Below are positions 51,296 through 60,055 of a stretch of 64,000 nt of DNA, piece by piece; position 1 is the first letter of the stretch; every line of letters starts with the position of its first letter. The stretch covers positions 744,001 through 808,000 of the forward strand of contig NZ_JAKVLR010000001.1 in NCBI RefSeq assembly GCF_022484265.1, written 5' to 3'. The notes beneath the pieces were generated by a model. That model was not told the origin of the DNA. It did not search any database and saw only the letters and a list, made by a program, of their open reading frames with translations. The position numbers and the translations under genes are program-made. This DNA comes from Companilactobacillus sp. (GTDB lineage Bacteria > Bacillota > Bacilli > Lactobacillales > Lactobacillaceae).

Positions 51296-52195
51296 CTATT
51301 GATTATCGTCCTGTAAGATTTGTAATAATGAATCTTCCAAAATGATGTTTTGACGTTCAACGTTATAAACATCAATTCCAGTTTCGATCAATAATCGTAA
51401 GGCTTTGGCAAGCGTGACATTTTCAGTCTTGTTGATGATCAAACTCTGATCATCGGCTAAGTCATAATTACTATTCTCTAAAATATCGCGTGCATTCAGA
51501 TCGTCCGAAGTTTCTAAAACGTATGCTTGACGGTCAGAATGCAGTATTTGGTCAATCGGTGCATCGGCAACCACGGAACCTTTATCGATGACAACTACAT
51601 CGTCGACGATCTTTTCTAATTCGCTTAGAATGTGGCTAGAAATAAGGATTGTCATTCCTGATTTAGCTTTATCCACTAGCAACTTTCGTAAACTCTTATT
51701 GGCCTGTGGATCCAATCCATTCATCGGCTCATCTAAGATCAACAACTTCGGTTGATTTACTAGTGCTAAGGCAATCCCTAGTTTTTGTTTCATTCCCAAA
51801 GAATATGACTTAGCCTTTTTGATAATGTATTGCTCCATCCCTAAATCCTGAACAGTTTGTGAAATATTATCTTCGGCACGTCCCCCAACAGCAAATAATT
51901 TCAAATGTTCATATCCAGTCATATATGGATAAATTCCGGGATATTCGATCAATGCTCCAGCTTGAGACAGTTTCGGATGATTCGATACAGTGATCAATTC
52001 CGAATCGAGTTTGATCTCGCCAGACTCACTGCTAGTTAATCCAAGTATGGATTTCATAATGGTCGACTTCCCGGCCCCGTTGGGTCCAACCAATCCGACA
52101 ATATGTCCCTGTTTGATTTTAAACCCAACATCTTTTAAAGCAGACTTGCTACCAAAATGCTTATTTAAACCCTCGATCTCTAGAATATTATCCAT
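51296..52195 (-). CDS. ABC transporter ATP-binding protein
   Basis: A 299-residue ATPase of the drug/lantibiotic exporter class. Walker A VGPNGAGKSTIMKSIL, signature YSLGMKQKLGIALAL, Walker B LLILDEPMNGLDPQA and the H-loop ISSHILSELEK are intact. The C-terminal extension after residue 215 is the small regulatory domain usual for BcrA-type subunits. Works with the downstream permease. GGGG precedes the ATG. Confidence 0.92.
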   Translation of the reverse strand: MDNILEIEGLNKHFGSKSALKDVGFKIKQGHIVGLVGPNGAGKSTIMKSILGLTSSESGEIKLDSELITVSNHPKLSQAGALIEYPGIYPYMTGYEHLKLFAVGGRAEDNISQTVQDLGMEQYIIKKAKSYSLGMKQKLGIALALVNQPKLLILDEPMNGLDPQANKSLRKLLVDKAKSGMTILISSHILSELEKIVDDVVVIDKGSVVADAPIDQILHSDRQAYVLETSDDLNARDILENSNYDLADDQSLIINKTENVTLAKALRLLIETGIDVYNVERQNIILEDSLLQILQDDNQ

Positions 52196-52249
52196 GCTTA
52201 CCCCACTTATTATTAGACTGTAACTAAAATTTTAACAATAAGAATGGCA

Positions 52250-52292
52250 GCAAAAAAGCCGTATAGACCATTTAAAAATATTTATACGGCTG
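52250..52292 (-). terminator. Terminator of the small membrane protein gene
   Basis: Minus-strand stem AGCCGTATA / TATACGGCT followed by T6, directly after the stop. Confidence 0.8.
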
Positions 52293-52293
52293 A

Positions 52294-52494
52294 CTATTTT
52301 CTAGAGTTTTTAAACAACGTTTTGTTCAGGATTCGACTGATCAAGAATACTATTAAAACAACAATTATTGCGATAATGATTTCACTGAACCAGAAATTTG
52401 CATTAAAACTATTAACAAAAATTTTTAACAGGGGATCATTTATCGCTAGAAACAAGATAATTGTTATAATTATATAAATGGTAGATTTATTCAT
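52294..52494 (-). CDS. Small membrane protein of unknown function
   Basis: A 66-residue protein with two hydrophobic segments (about 5-28 and 37-57) and a basic end (LNKTLFKNSRK). The coding call rests on the strong ribosome binding site AGGAGG six bases before the ATG, the clean two-helix pattern and the terminator just after the stop. It is divergent from coaBC. No family is recognised. Confidence 0.65.
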   Translation of the reverse strand: MNKSTIYIIITIILFLAINDPLLKIFVNSFNANFWFSEIIIAIIVVLIVFLISRILNKTLFKNSRK

Positions 52495-52545
52495 TTATGT
52501 CCTCCTAATGCTTCTAATTATAACAACAATCCATGAGGTGAAGAA

Positions 52546-53751
52546 ATGTTAAAGTCAAAACACATCGCAGTTTACGTCAGCGGAGGCATTGCTGCTTATA
52601 AATCACTCGAAGTAGTTCGAGCTTTGATCAAGCAACATGCTGAAGTCCAAGTAGTTATGACCAAATCGGCTCAAGAATTCGTGACGCCCCTGACCTTTGC
52701 AACGCTGAGTACCCGTCCAGTATTAACGGACAACTTCACACCGCAATCCAGTAGCGATGACTTTATCCCTCATATCAAAATTGCACGATGGACTGATTTA
52801 GCAGTGGTCGTCCCCGCAACCGCTGACATCATTGCCAAAATGGCAAACGGAATTTCTGATGATTTAGCAACTACGTCATTGATGGCAACCGATGCCCCAA
52901 AAATCGTTTTTCCAGCTATGAATACCAGTATGTGGAATTATCCACCTGTTCAAAAAAATTTGAAAACGCTCGAAGAAATTGGTATCCAAGTCGTTCAACC
53001 TGACAGTGGCTTTTTAGCAGAGGGAGAATCTGGTAAAGGTAGGTTGGTCCAGTTGCCAGTTATCATGGATGCAATCGAAAGTAAATTATCATCCGACCAG
53101 TCGCTCCTCGGGAAGAAAGTTATCGTGACTGCCGGTGGCACCAAAGAGCCTCTCGACCCCGTCCGTTTCTTGGGCAATAATTCGTCTGGAAAAATGGGCA
53201 TTGCTATGGCAGAATCTGCTGCTAGATCAGGCGCAGACGTTACCTTGATAACCACGGTCAATTACAGTTCAAGCTACCGCAATTTGGCGGTCGTTAAAGT
53301 CGATTCAGCCTTGAATATGTTAGAACAAATTCAAAATCGTTTTGAAAAAATCGACGTCTTGGTCATGGCTGCTGCAATTGCCGACTTTCGTCCACTCCAC
53401 GTTGCCACGCAAAAAATTAAAAAGACTGCTGACAACGATAACTACACAATTGAGTTAACGAAGAATCCGGACATATTAAAAACTGTAGCAAAAAATAAAA
53501 TCAATCAATTTGTCGTCGGTTTTGCGGCGGAAACTGAAAATTTGATTCCAAATGCCGAGAAGAAATTAAAATCCAAGAATGCTGATGTGATTTTAGCCAA
53601 TGACGTTTCGAATCTCGATGCTGGTTTTAACGTCGATACTAATCGGATCACTTTGATTAGCCACAATGCACATCCTGACAACTGGCCACTCATGACCAAA
53701 CAGGCAGTAGCTGACAAATTTTGGAAATATTACCTGAAGCAAGGCAATTAA
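52546..53751 (+). CDS. coaBC: Bifunctional phosphopantothenoylcysteine decarboxylase / phosphopantothenate-cysteine ligase
   Basis: Makes 4-phosphopantetheine from phosphopantothenate and cysteine for coenzyme A. The 401-residue protein has the N-terminal flavin-dependent CoaC half (HIAVYVSGGIAAYKSLEVVRAL, VVVPATADIIAKMANGISDD, PAMNTSMWNYPPVQKNL). The C-terminal CoaB half has VIVTAGGTKEPLDPVRFLGN, SSGKMGIAMAESAA and VGFAAETENL. GAGGTG precedes the ATG. Single gene with a terminator. Confidence 0.96.
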   Translation: MLKSKHIAVYVSGGIAAYKSLEVVRALIKQHAEVQVVMTKSAQEFVTPLTFATLSTRPVLTDNFTPQSSSDDFIPHIKIARWTDLAVVVPATADIIAKMANGISDDLATTSLMATDAPKIVFPAMNTSMWNYPPVQKNLKTLEEIGIQVVQPDSGFLAEGESGKGRLVQLPVIMDAIESKLSSDQSLLGKKVIVTAGGTKEPLDPVRFLGNNSSGKMGIAMAESAARSGADVTLITTVNYSSSYRNLAVVKVDSALNMLEQIQNRFEKIDVLVMAAAIADFRPLHVATQKIKKTADNDNYTIELTKNPDILKTVAKNKINQFVVGFAAETENLIPNAEKKLKSKNADVILANDVSNLDAGFNVDTNRITLISHNAHPDNWPLMTKQAVADKFWKYYLKQGN

Positions 53752-53787
53752 AATGCTCGACTATCATCACGGTAGTCGAGCATTTTT
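53750..53787. terminator. Bidirectional terminator between coaBC and lpdD
   Basis: Stem AATGCTCGACTA / TAGTCGAGCATT, A-rich before and T5 after. Confidence 0.9.
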
Positions 53788-54193
53788 ATTTTGGTTGTTC
53801 ATTTTTTGAGTAATAAATTGGTTTTGCTGCGTTGAATTCAGTCTTCTTCATCCAATCCAGAATTTGACTTCCCAAGTATCGAGCCATTGAATCAGAGACC
53901 ATAATTTGTTTTTTGGAAATATGATTGACGTGAATTCCTGATGTGATCGTGCAACTACCTGGCAACTCTGGTTGGATCATTTTAGCAATCCTTTCGCCAA
54001 GAACTCCATCTTTATGAAATCTACCGTCATGACTAGGATATTTGATCGTTTGAATATCTGAATCAGCCGTCAAGGTCGTAACTGCACCGATGTGAGGAGT
54101 ATCACCACCCGTTAGCACGACCAGGATATCATTTCCAATAACTTGCACATCGGCGGTCATCGAGTAATTTTCTTTTTCCACTGAAAATTTCAT
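53786..54193 (-). CDS. lpdD: LpdD-type small protein of the hydroxyarene decarboxylase set
   Basis: A 135-residue protein that matches the small third member of gallate/protocatechuate decarboxylase loci (LpdD in Lactiplantibacillus plantarum), thought to assist prenylated-flavin maturation or delivery. Recognisable segments are ILVVLTGGDTPHIGAVTTL, GRFHKDGVLGERIA and TSGIHVNHISKKQI. I start at the ATG at 54191-54193, with GGGAGG seven bases upstream and a one-base overlap (TAATG) with the UbiX gene. Function is known only by association. Confidence 0.8.
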   Translation of the reverse strand: MKFSVEKENYSMTADVQVIGNDILVVLTGGDTPHIGAVTTLTADSDIQTIKYPSHDGRFHKDGVLGERIAKMIQPELPGSCTITSGIHVNHISKKQIMVSDSMARYLGSQILDWMKKTEFNAAKPIYYSKNEQPK

Positions 54194-54768
54194 TAAATTC
54201 CCTCCCAACGACTGCCATCATCAGTATGGATACCCAATGAATCCATGATTTTCATGGTCTGATGATCAACGAGATCTTGAATCGTTTGTGGATGATTGTA
54301 AAAAGCCGGAATTGGTGGAATCATCTGGACGCCCATTCTTGACAGTTTGGTCATATTTTCCAAATGGATAGTGTTCAAAGGCGTTTCCCGTGGCACCATG
54401 ATGAGTTTTCGCTGTTCTTTTAGTGTGACGTCAGCAGCACGTGAAATCAAATTGTCGCCGATACCGACTGAAATACTGGCAATTGTTTTCATCGAAGCTG
54501 GAACAATGACCATTGCATCAGTCAAAAATGATCCACTAGCAATTGCTGCTCCTAAGTCGCTATCATTATAAGTATAGTCCAACATATCGTTGATATCTTT
54601 GAGACTGTAATCTGTTTCTAATTGAAGATTCTTCTTTGCCCAAGCACTCAGAATTCCATGAGTTTCAATGTTAGGTATCTTCTGAAGTTTCTTGATCAGA
54701 TCAATTGCATAAATCGTCCCTGAAGCACCTGTAACACCAATCACAATTTTCTTCTTTTGCTCAGACAT
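54193..54768 (-). CDS. lpdB: UbiX-like flavin prenyltransferase
   Basis: Makes prenylated FMN, the cofactor of UbiD-type decarboxylases. The 191-residue protein has the flavin loop IVIGVTGASGTIYAIDL, the serine/proline segment VPASMKTIASISVGIGDNLI and MVPRETPLNTIHLENM, followed by IPPIPAFYNHPQTI. It lies between its client decarboxylase (12 bases upstream) and lpdD. Confidence 0.93.
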   Translation of the reverse strand: MSEQKKKIVIGVTGASGTIYAIDLIKKLQKIPNIETHGILSAWAKKNLQLETDYSLKDINDMLDYTYNDSDLGAAIASGSFLTDAMVIVPASMKTIASISVGIGDNLISRAADVTLKEQRKLIMVPRETPLNTIHLENMTKLSRMGVQMIPPIPAFYNHPQTIQDLVDHQTMKIMDSLGIHTDDGSRWEGI

Positions 54769-54780
54769 AGTAGTTCTCCT

Positions 54781-56256
54781 TTATTTCAAATATTTTTTCC
54801 AGTCAGGAACTTTCTTGAATTGGGCTCTGACGAATTGGTCTTTCATATCAAATGGAACTGTTCCGTCAAAAATAGTCTTGGAACTCATCCCTCTAAAACG
54901 AATCGATTTCGGATCGTATTCTGGACGTTCTGAAGGGTCTAGCGGATGATTTCTCATACCAGACAAGACCATGATATCTTTATCGCCTTGGAATCGAGTG
55001 TTCAAAGTCCAGATCACGTCGTTCATGTCAAAAATATCAACATCGTCATCAACTAAGATTACCGTCTTCAATTCTTTAAAAGCCGATAACGCGAGAATGG
55101 CAGCTTGTCTTTGGATACCTTCATCTGCCTCATTATCTTTGTGGATCTGCATAATAGTCATCAACTTGCCACCGCCAGCTGGTGGATTGTAGACATTGAC
55201 CACTTTTCCCGGGATTGCCTTATCAACTAGTTCTAAGATACTAGCTTCTGTAGGAATTCCAGACATTGAAACATGTTCTTCACTAGGACCGATCGTCGTT
55301 TGCATGATTGGATTGTCTTTTCGATGAGTAATAGCTTTAACTTTGACCACATTCACGGCTGGATTGGCATCCCCATCATATCCAGGAAATTCTGGCATAG
55401 CTTTACCAGTGTGAGTATTGATATCTTCTTGCATCGTTTGGTTAGGCATAATTTCAGCCTCGATCACGTACTCTGAGCGAGCAATTGCCATTTCGTTAAC
55501 TGCAACGCCATCAACTAATTGAACAGGTTGATTCCGCAATGCACCTGCGATCCAGAGTTCGTTATAACCTAATGGCGTTGTTGGTGGTTCAAAGGTTGCA
55601 CCAATCAATACAGCAGGATCCAAGCCAATATTGATGGTAATTGGCATTGGTTTGTTCAACTTTTCAAATTGTTTTTGGAAATGGCCGATATGTCTGCCAC
55701 CTGGCATGATGTACATACCGATCGTATCCTTGTCTTCCAAAACCATGCGATGAATCGTAACGTCACTCATGGTCTTATCTGGATCAGAGCCAAACACTAA
55801 GCCGGTTGTAATATAAGGACCGGCATCGTATTCAGTATTAGTGGGTGCCGCAATAATTTTTCTGATGTCAAAATCTTTATCAGTGGATAAATGAATTTCT
55901 TCTTGAGCTGGCGCTTTATCTTTTGTGACCTTAACGGGTTTGACTGGATGGTCAACAGAATCTCTCAACAAACGCCCCAACGTTTTATAATCGTGGTGCA
56001 AAATTTTTCCAACACGTTTGCGGCTGGCCATTGCCCCAATAAAAACGCGAGTGTTAGGAAATCCTTTGACGTTATTGAACACCATTGCTGGACCTTCTTG
56101 AGTTGGCCGTTCAACTGTACCCCCTGCACCGATGTAGCGATAAACTCCTGACAATTCAGCGTTAGGATCAACCTCAACGTCAGTTTCGTGGTATTGTCCA
56201 GGTTCCTCTTTTAGTTCAGAAATTACTTTTCTTAAATCATATGGTTGTTCTGTCAT
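54781..56256 (-). CDS. lpdC: UbiD-family non-oxidative hydroxyarene decarboxylase (gallate decarboxylase-like)
   Basis: A 491-residue prenyl-FMN-dependent decarboxylase. It has the N-terminal LRKVISELKEEPGQYHETDV, VFNNVKGFPNTRVFIGAMAS and the metal/cofactor region MYIMPGGRHIGHFQKQFE. The catalytic segment is around VAINEMAIARSEYVIEAEI-type sequence (residues about 255-275), and the C-terminal DDDVDIFDMNDVIWTLNTRF is present. Substrates of this branch are gallate, protocatechuate and other hydroxybenzoates. The start ATG at 56254-56256 has GGAGG seven bases upstream. A LysR gene precedes it and probably controls it. Confidence 0.87.
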   Translation of the reverse strand: MTEQPYDLRKVISELKEEPGQYHETDVEVDPNAELSGVYRYIGAGGTVERPTQEGPAMVFNNVKGFPNTRVFIGAMASRKRVGKILHHDYKTLGRLLRDSVDHPVKPVKVTKDKAPAQEEIHLSTDKDFDIRKIIAAPTNTEYDAGPYITTGLVFGSDPDKTMSDVTIHRMVLEDKDTIGMYIMPGGRHIGHFQKQFEKLNKPMPITINIGLDPAVLIGATFEPPTTPLGYNELWIAGALRNQPVQLVDGVAVNEMAIARSEYVIEAEIMPNQTMQEDINTHTGKAMPEFPGYDGDANPAVNVVKVKAITHRKDNPIMQTTIGPSEEHVSMSGIPTEASILELVDKAIPGKVVNVYNPPAGGGKLMTIMQIHKDNEADEGIQRQAAILALSAFKELKTVILVDDDVDIFDMNDVIWTLNTRFQGDKDIMVLSGMRNHPLDPSERPEYDPKSIRFRGMSSKTIFDGTVPFDMKDQFVRAQFKKVPDWKKYLK

Positions 56257-56326
56257 AAAATTTCCTCCCAATCAATTTTCAAATTCATTATAGGGGTGAA
56301 TCATCCCATCCTTCAATTCAAAAAAG

Positions 56327-56372
56327 CAGTAGAGGTATTCCTAATTGGAATATTCTCCACTGCTTTTTGCGT
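56327..56372 (-). terminator. Terminator hairpin overlapping the end of the LysR gene
   Basis: Minus-strand stem AGCAGTGGAG...TATTCC / GGAATA...CTCTACTGCT with one A-C mismatch, followed by T6. The LysR stop codon and last codons lie inside the hairpin, so lpdCBD likely has its own promoter in the remaining 60 or so bases. Confidence 0.75.
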
Positions 56373-57252
56373 CATTAATAAATTTCCAAAATACATCGCT
56401 TGCTCGACCACTATGATCTCGTTTACGAATAAAACTTAATTGGTTGGTATTTGAATTTTTGAATGGAATTTGAACGACCTGATCAGACTGAATTCCCGTG
56501 GCAGTTTTGGTTGGCATTACTGAAACTCCCATGCCCTTTTCGATCATGCCAACGATTAGGTCGGCACGAACACCCTTATAGGCAATCTTTGGAACGAAGC
56601 CTGCGTCTTTGCACATGGCAATCACTGGTTTATACAGTTGCGTAGTTTCTCCCAACAGTAAAAAGTTATCTTGCTTTAACTGTTCTAAAGAAATCATCTT
56701 TGAATCTGCTAGTTGATGATCATTTGGCAGTACCGCGACAAAATCATCTTTTTCCATAACAAGCCGCTCTAAATCAGTATCTGGAAATTCGAAAGTTCTG
56801 GCAAAGATCACATCGCAGTCGTTTTTTCTCAATGAATCAAATAACAGATTGCTCTCTTCTTCCTGCAAAGAAACGTGAACCTCAGGATGTTGCTTCAAAA
56901 ATTGACTGAGGACGACAAAGCTTTGATAATTTGGCATCGTGGGAATTGTTAACAATCTCAAGGTCATCCGCTGTTGGTCGTGGTAATCGCCCAATTTGAT
57001 ATTCAGCGATTCATAATCATTCATGATTTTTCTGGCATATGGACGAACTAGTTCACCCTCATTGGACAAAACAATTTTTCGATGAGCACGAATAAACAAG
57101 GTGACCCCTAGCTCCTTTTCAAGAGATAAGATCTGCTTTGAAATATTTCCTTGCGTTGTATACATTCGGGCCGCCGTTTCGGAATAATTTAAGGTTTTTG
57201 CCAAATCTAGAAAAACTTTTAACTTTCTGATCTCCATGTCTGCCACATCCAT
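56341..57252 (-). CDS. LysR-family transcriptional regulator
   Basis: A 303-residue regulator. It has the winged-helix N-terminus (IRKLKVFLDLAKTLNYSETA, MYTTQGNISKQILSLEKELG) and a periplasmic-binding-type effector domain (about 90-295). Position immediately upstream of the decarboxylase genes, in the same direction, suggests it senses a phenolic acid. The start is uncertain: ATG 57252 or ATG 57237; neither has a strong ribosome binding site. Confidence 0.88.
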   Translation of the reverse strand: MDVADMEIRKLKVFLDLAKTLNYSETAARMYTTQGNISKQILSLEKELGVTLFIRAHRKIVLSNEGELVRPYARKIMNDYESLNIKLGDYHDQQRMTLRLLTIPTMPNYQSFVVLSQFLKQHPEVHVSLQEEESNLLFDSLRKNDCDVIFARTFEFPDTDLERLVMEKDDFVAVLPNDHQLADSKMISLEQLKQDNFLLLGETTQLYKPVIAMCKDAGFVPKIAYKGVRADLIVGMIEKGMGVSVMPTKTATGIQSDQVVQIPFKNSNTNQLSFIRKRDHSGRASDVFWKFINDAKSSGEYSN

Positions 57253-57333
57253 TCCATTTTAGAATACTGTAACACAATATCGACAAACTTATGGAAAACA
57301 AAAAGCCGAGATTTCTCTCGACTTCAGGCAATA

Positions 57334-58758
57334 TTATAAATTTTGACCTTTCTCCCAAGTGGTAATTGAAAGATTTAGTCCATGTTTAACTAGTGCATCA
57401 AATAATTGATGGGTTCTCTTTGAGATCTCACCAGCAGTTTTGGCATTGTTTTCAGTCAAATATTCTGGAATATCCTTAGCTGAAGCTAAGCCTTCATCAG
57501 TTTCATCAACTCGTTGTCTGGCATAAGATTGACAGCCATCAAGATAAGCATGGACCTCATCTGAGAATTCATGATAATGTGGTTCGATCAAGACTGACAA
57601 AGTCTTTTCTAACCAATAAACATTATCGACTGAAACTGCATGAGTCGTATTCTTATAGTCTTCTGGAGTATCAGTAATATTCGTAAAGAATGGAACATAT
57701 GGACTGTAGGCAAAGAATCCCATTGCAATCCATTGAACACCCGCTAGATTGTCATCGACGCCATTTCTGATCTGTAAGATCGATGAGCATTGATTTCGGT
57801 CCATAGCGATTGGACGGAAGCGACGCTGTTCTTCTGGAGTCCCTGATGCAAACGTCCCAAATGGATCAAATTTCGTACCATTATAATGCGATTGCAAAAA
57901 TTTTTGCACGTCTTCAATTGCTAATTTCTTGTCAGGAATTCGATACATTGGCATGTCTTGACTAGTTGGATCTTGAACAACACCAGGATTGAATAATTTT
58001 TGACCATACCAAGTTCTTGGCGTGTTGTAATAGGCATCATCTTCGCCATGAGTACCAAAGATGTCACGGAAATTGAAGTTTCCAGGCTGTGGATTCAAAT
58101 TATGCTTTTCAACAAATTCAACCAAATCAGTAGCAACTAAGAAATTTTCTGTATCAGCTGGATCGATTTCTTGAACGACTGTTTGATTAGGAACGATAGC
58201 ATAGGCATCTTCGGGTAATCTCATGGCTGCCCAGTGATGACCACCAGCTGTTTCTAATAGCCAAACATCGTTTTTATCATTAAAGGCGATACTGTTACAT
58301 TCGCCTGTTCCATATTTTTCTAAGAGTGCACCTAAACGTTGTACACCCTCCTTAGCAGTTTTTACATAAGGTAAAACTAGCGTGACCATGGCTTCTTCAT
58401 CCACTCCATCATGGACTAATGGGTCATAACCTAAGACACGTTTGTTAGTTGCTGTTGTTTCAGTGGCACTCATACCAACGTTGTATTCGTTAATGCCAGA
58501 TTCTTCCCACATACCATCGCTTTGATCAGCCTGTGGTGTTGCAGTGTATCGATAAGCATGATCAGGTAGTGGAACATTTACGCCAGTTGAAACTGAAGTG
58601 AAACTAGCATTTTCTTGGTCTTTTGCTTCATGAACAATAAATTTCAATGGGTTGATAGGGCCATAGCCGTCCTCATTACGAGCAACTATAGTAGAACCAT
58701 CCATACTAGCAGCTTTGCCGACTAGGATTTCAGTACAATCAGAAGTTCTTTTTTTCAT
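57334..58758 (-). CDS. pepD: C69-family dipeptidase
   Basis: A 474-residue Ntn-hydrolase dipeptidase of the PepD/PepDA type found in lactobacilli; cytosolic, completing peptide breakdown. After a seven-residue leader the catalytic cysteine lies in SDCTEILVGKAASMDGST, followed by IVARNEDGYG. Later family segments are NEYNVGMSATETTATN, EKYGTGECNSIAFNDKNDVWLLET and RNQCSSILQIR. GGGAGG precedes the ATG. Confidence 0.9.
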   Translation of the reverse strand: MKKRTSDCTEILVGKAASMDGSTIVARNEDGYGPINPLKFIVHEAKDQENASFTSVSTGVNVPLPDHAYRYTATPQADQSDGMWEESGINEYNVGMSATETTATNKRVLGYDPLVHDGVDEEAMVTLVLPYVKTAKEGVQRLGALLEKYGTGECNSIAFNDKNDVWLLETAGGHHWAAMRLPEDAYAIVPNQTVVQEIDPADTENFLVATDLVEFVEKHNLNPQPGNFNFRDIFGTHGEDDAYYNTPRTWYGQKLFNPGVVQDPTSQDMPMYRIPDKKLAIEDVQKFLQSHYNGTKFDPFGTFASGTPEEQRRFRPIAMDRNQCSSILQIRNGVDDNLAGVQWIAMGFFAYSPYVPFFTNITDTPEDYKNTTHAVSVDNVYWLEKTLSVLIEPHYHEFSDEVHAYLDGCQSYARQRVDETDEGLASAKDIPEYLTENNAKTAGEISKRTHQLFDALVKHGLNLSITTWEKGQNL

Positions 58759-58874
58759 CCTGTTTTCCTCCCTATTTTCATTTAAAGTATATAATTATGA
58801 AAACGTTTAATCTAGACCAATTTAAGAATTAATTAAAATATTCACAAAAAAAGACCATTCCCTCAGGAATGACC

Positions 58875-59063
58875 TTAGTCAGCTTTTTCCATCAATAGCC
58901 AGAAAATTAAGTACACGATAATTCCTGGGAACCATGGCATGAGTGTTAATAGCACGTATATCACACGACCGAGGTTAGTGTTCCAACCGTATTTTTCACA
59001 GATTCCGCCAATCACCCCAGCAAATACTATATCAGTTCTCGATCTTTTAATTGGAATATGCAT
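58875..59063 (-). CDS. PspC-domain small membrane protein (second of pair)
   Basis: A 62-residue PspC (phage shock protein C-like) protein: the N-terminal motif RSRTDIVFAGVIGGICEKYG, a linker VGRVIYVLL-like region and one transmembrane hairpin ending in LIFWLLMEKAD. It begins one base after the stop of its paralogue with GGAGG nine bases upstream, and shares MHIPIKRS and LAGVIGG-type sequence with it. PspC domains are membrane sensors of envelope stress. Confidence 0.85.
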   Translation of the reverse strand: MHIPIKRSRTDIVFAGVIGGICEKYGWNTNLGRVIYVLLTLMPWFPGIIVYLIFWLLMEKAD

Positions 59064-59270
59064 TTATTTTTCCTCCGTTTCGGGGTTTTCCATTAATAGC
59101 CATAATAGTAGATAAGCAATAACGCCTAAGCCAGTAGTAAATAAAACTACACTTATTACAAAAAATAGAACTCGAGCTACTGCAACGTTCCAGTCGTAAT
59201 GTTCATCCAAACCGCCGATAACACCAGCTAGAATTTTGTTATTTTTGGATCTCTTAATTGGAATATGCAT
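59064..59270 (-). CDS. PspC-domain small membrane protein (first of pair)
   Basis: A 68-residue paralogue of the next gene: MHIPIKRSKNNKILAGVIGG, LDEHYDWNVAVARVLFFVIS and a C-terminal hydrophobic segment ending YLLLWLLMENPETEEK. Both copies arose by tandem duplication. It lies 93 bases downstream of the TetR gene on the same strand. The spacer contains an inverted repeat, GTCTGA/TCAGAC (59313-59330), overlapping a possible promoter. Confidence 0.85.
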   Translation of the reverse strand: MHIPIKRSKNNKILAGVIGGLDEHYDWNVAVARVLFFVISVVLFTTGLGVIAYLLLWLLMENPETEEK

Positions 59271-59302
59271 TCGTACATCCCCCTCTTGTTTTCGATATAT
59301 CT

Positions 59303-59331
59303 ATCATATGACGTCTGACCTATTTCAGACA
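59303..59331 (-). promoter_or_regulatory. Possible promoter and operator of the pspC pair
   Basis: Minus-strand TATGAT (59303-59308) and TGTCTG (59326-59331) are 17 bases apart. The inverted repeat GTCTGA (59313-59318) / TCAGAC (59325-59330) spans the spacer and the -35 element. Confidence 0.35.
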
Positions 59332-59363
59332 TCGGAATCACTTACACTTAACTTACAATTTTG

Positions 59364-59930
59364 TCACTTGAGAACAACCTTTAAAATACCGGAGATCAAA
59401 TCATTGAGCAGTTGTTGATAATTGTCGGTCTTGATCTCGTTTTGATGAAAGTCTAAAACCGTCAACGAATTAAAAAGGCTGATGATCCGTTCCTTCGTCA
59501 TGCCATCTTTGATCAGATCTTTCGCAATCCATTTATCGATCAGAGTCATCAAGGTTGAGTAAACTAAACTGTCCTCGACCGTACTGCTGTTTTGTTGGGC
59601 AATCAGCGTGTTCAACTTTGGATTAGAGAACCACTCTTGTAGGATCCGATTATGACTGGACAATTTAAAAATTTGTTGAATAATTGTTTGGATCAATGTG
59701 ACAGGGTCACCATCTAGGTCGACCTTGGATAAAATTTGTTTTTTGATATTTTCATTTTCGCTGGTATAAATTTGAATGAAGATATCTTCTTTCGACTTAA
59801 AATACAAGTAAAATGAACCGACCGCAACACCAGCAATTGCAGCAATATCAGCAACACTGGTATTTTTAAAACCGCGTTCTAAAAATAACACATGTGCCGC
59901 ATCAAAAATCCGATCTTGTTTATCATCCAT
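59364..59930 (-). CDS. TetR-family transcriptional regulator
   Basis: A 188-residue repressor with the N-terminal helix-turn-helix ERGFKNTSVADIAAIAGVAVGSFYLYFKSKEDIF (read in two parts, residues about 18-50). A variable helical ligand-binding domain follows, ending in a segment with QNEIKTDNYQQLLNDLI. The start ATG at 59928-59930 has GGTGA four bases upstream; a GTG four codons earlier is possible. It probably represses itself (operator at 59962-59988) and may affect the pspC pair. Confidence 0.9.
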   Translation of the reverse strand: MDDKQDRIFDAAHVLFLERGFKNTSVADIAAIAGVAVGSFYLYFKSKEDIFIQIYTSENENIKKQILSKVDLDGDPVTLIQTIIQQIFKLSSHNRILQEWFSNPKLNTLIAQQNSSTVEDSLVYSTLMTLIDKWIAKDLIKDGMTKERIISLFNSLTVLDFHQNEIKTDNYQQLLNDLISGILKVVLK

Positions 59931-59961
59931 AGTTTCACCCACAATCTATCAATTATATCTA

Positions 59962-59997
59962 TGAATGAATTATATTTCCGTTCATTCACAAAGTCAA
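59962..59997 (-). promoter_or_regulatory. tetR promoter with palindromic operator
   Basis: Minus-strand -35 TTGACT (59992-59997) and -10 TATAAT (59969-59974) are exactly 17 bases apart. TGAATGAA (59962-59969) and TTCATTCA (59981-59988) form an inverted repeat around the -10 element, as expected for TetR autorepression. Confidence 0.65.
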
Positions 59998-60012
59998 CTA
60001 ATCGAGACCGTA

Positions 60013-60042
60013 AAAAAAGACCTGGGATTTCCCAGGCCTAAT
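60013..60042 (-). terminator. Terminator of the SLAP gene
   Basis: Minus-strand stem AGGCCTGGGA / TCCCAGGTCT followed by T6. Confidence 0.88.
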
Positions 60043-60055
60043 ATTGTTATTTAGA

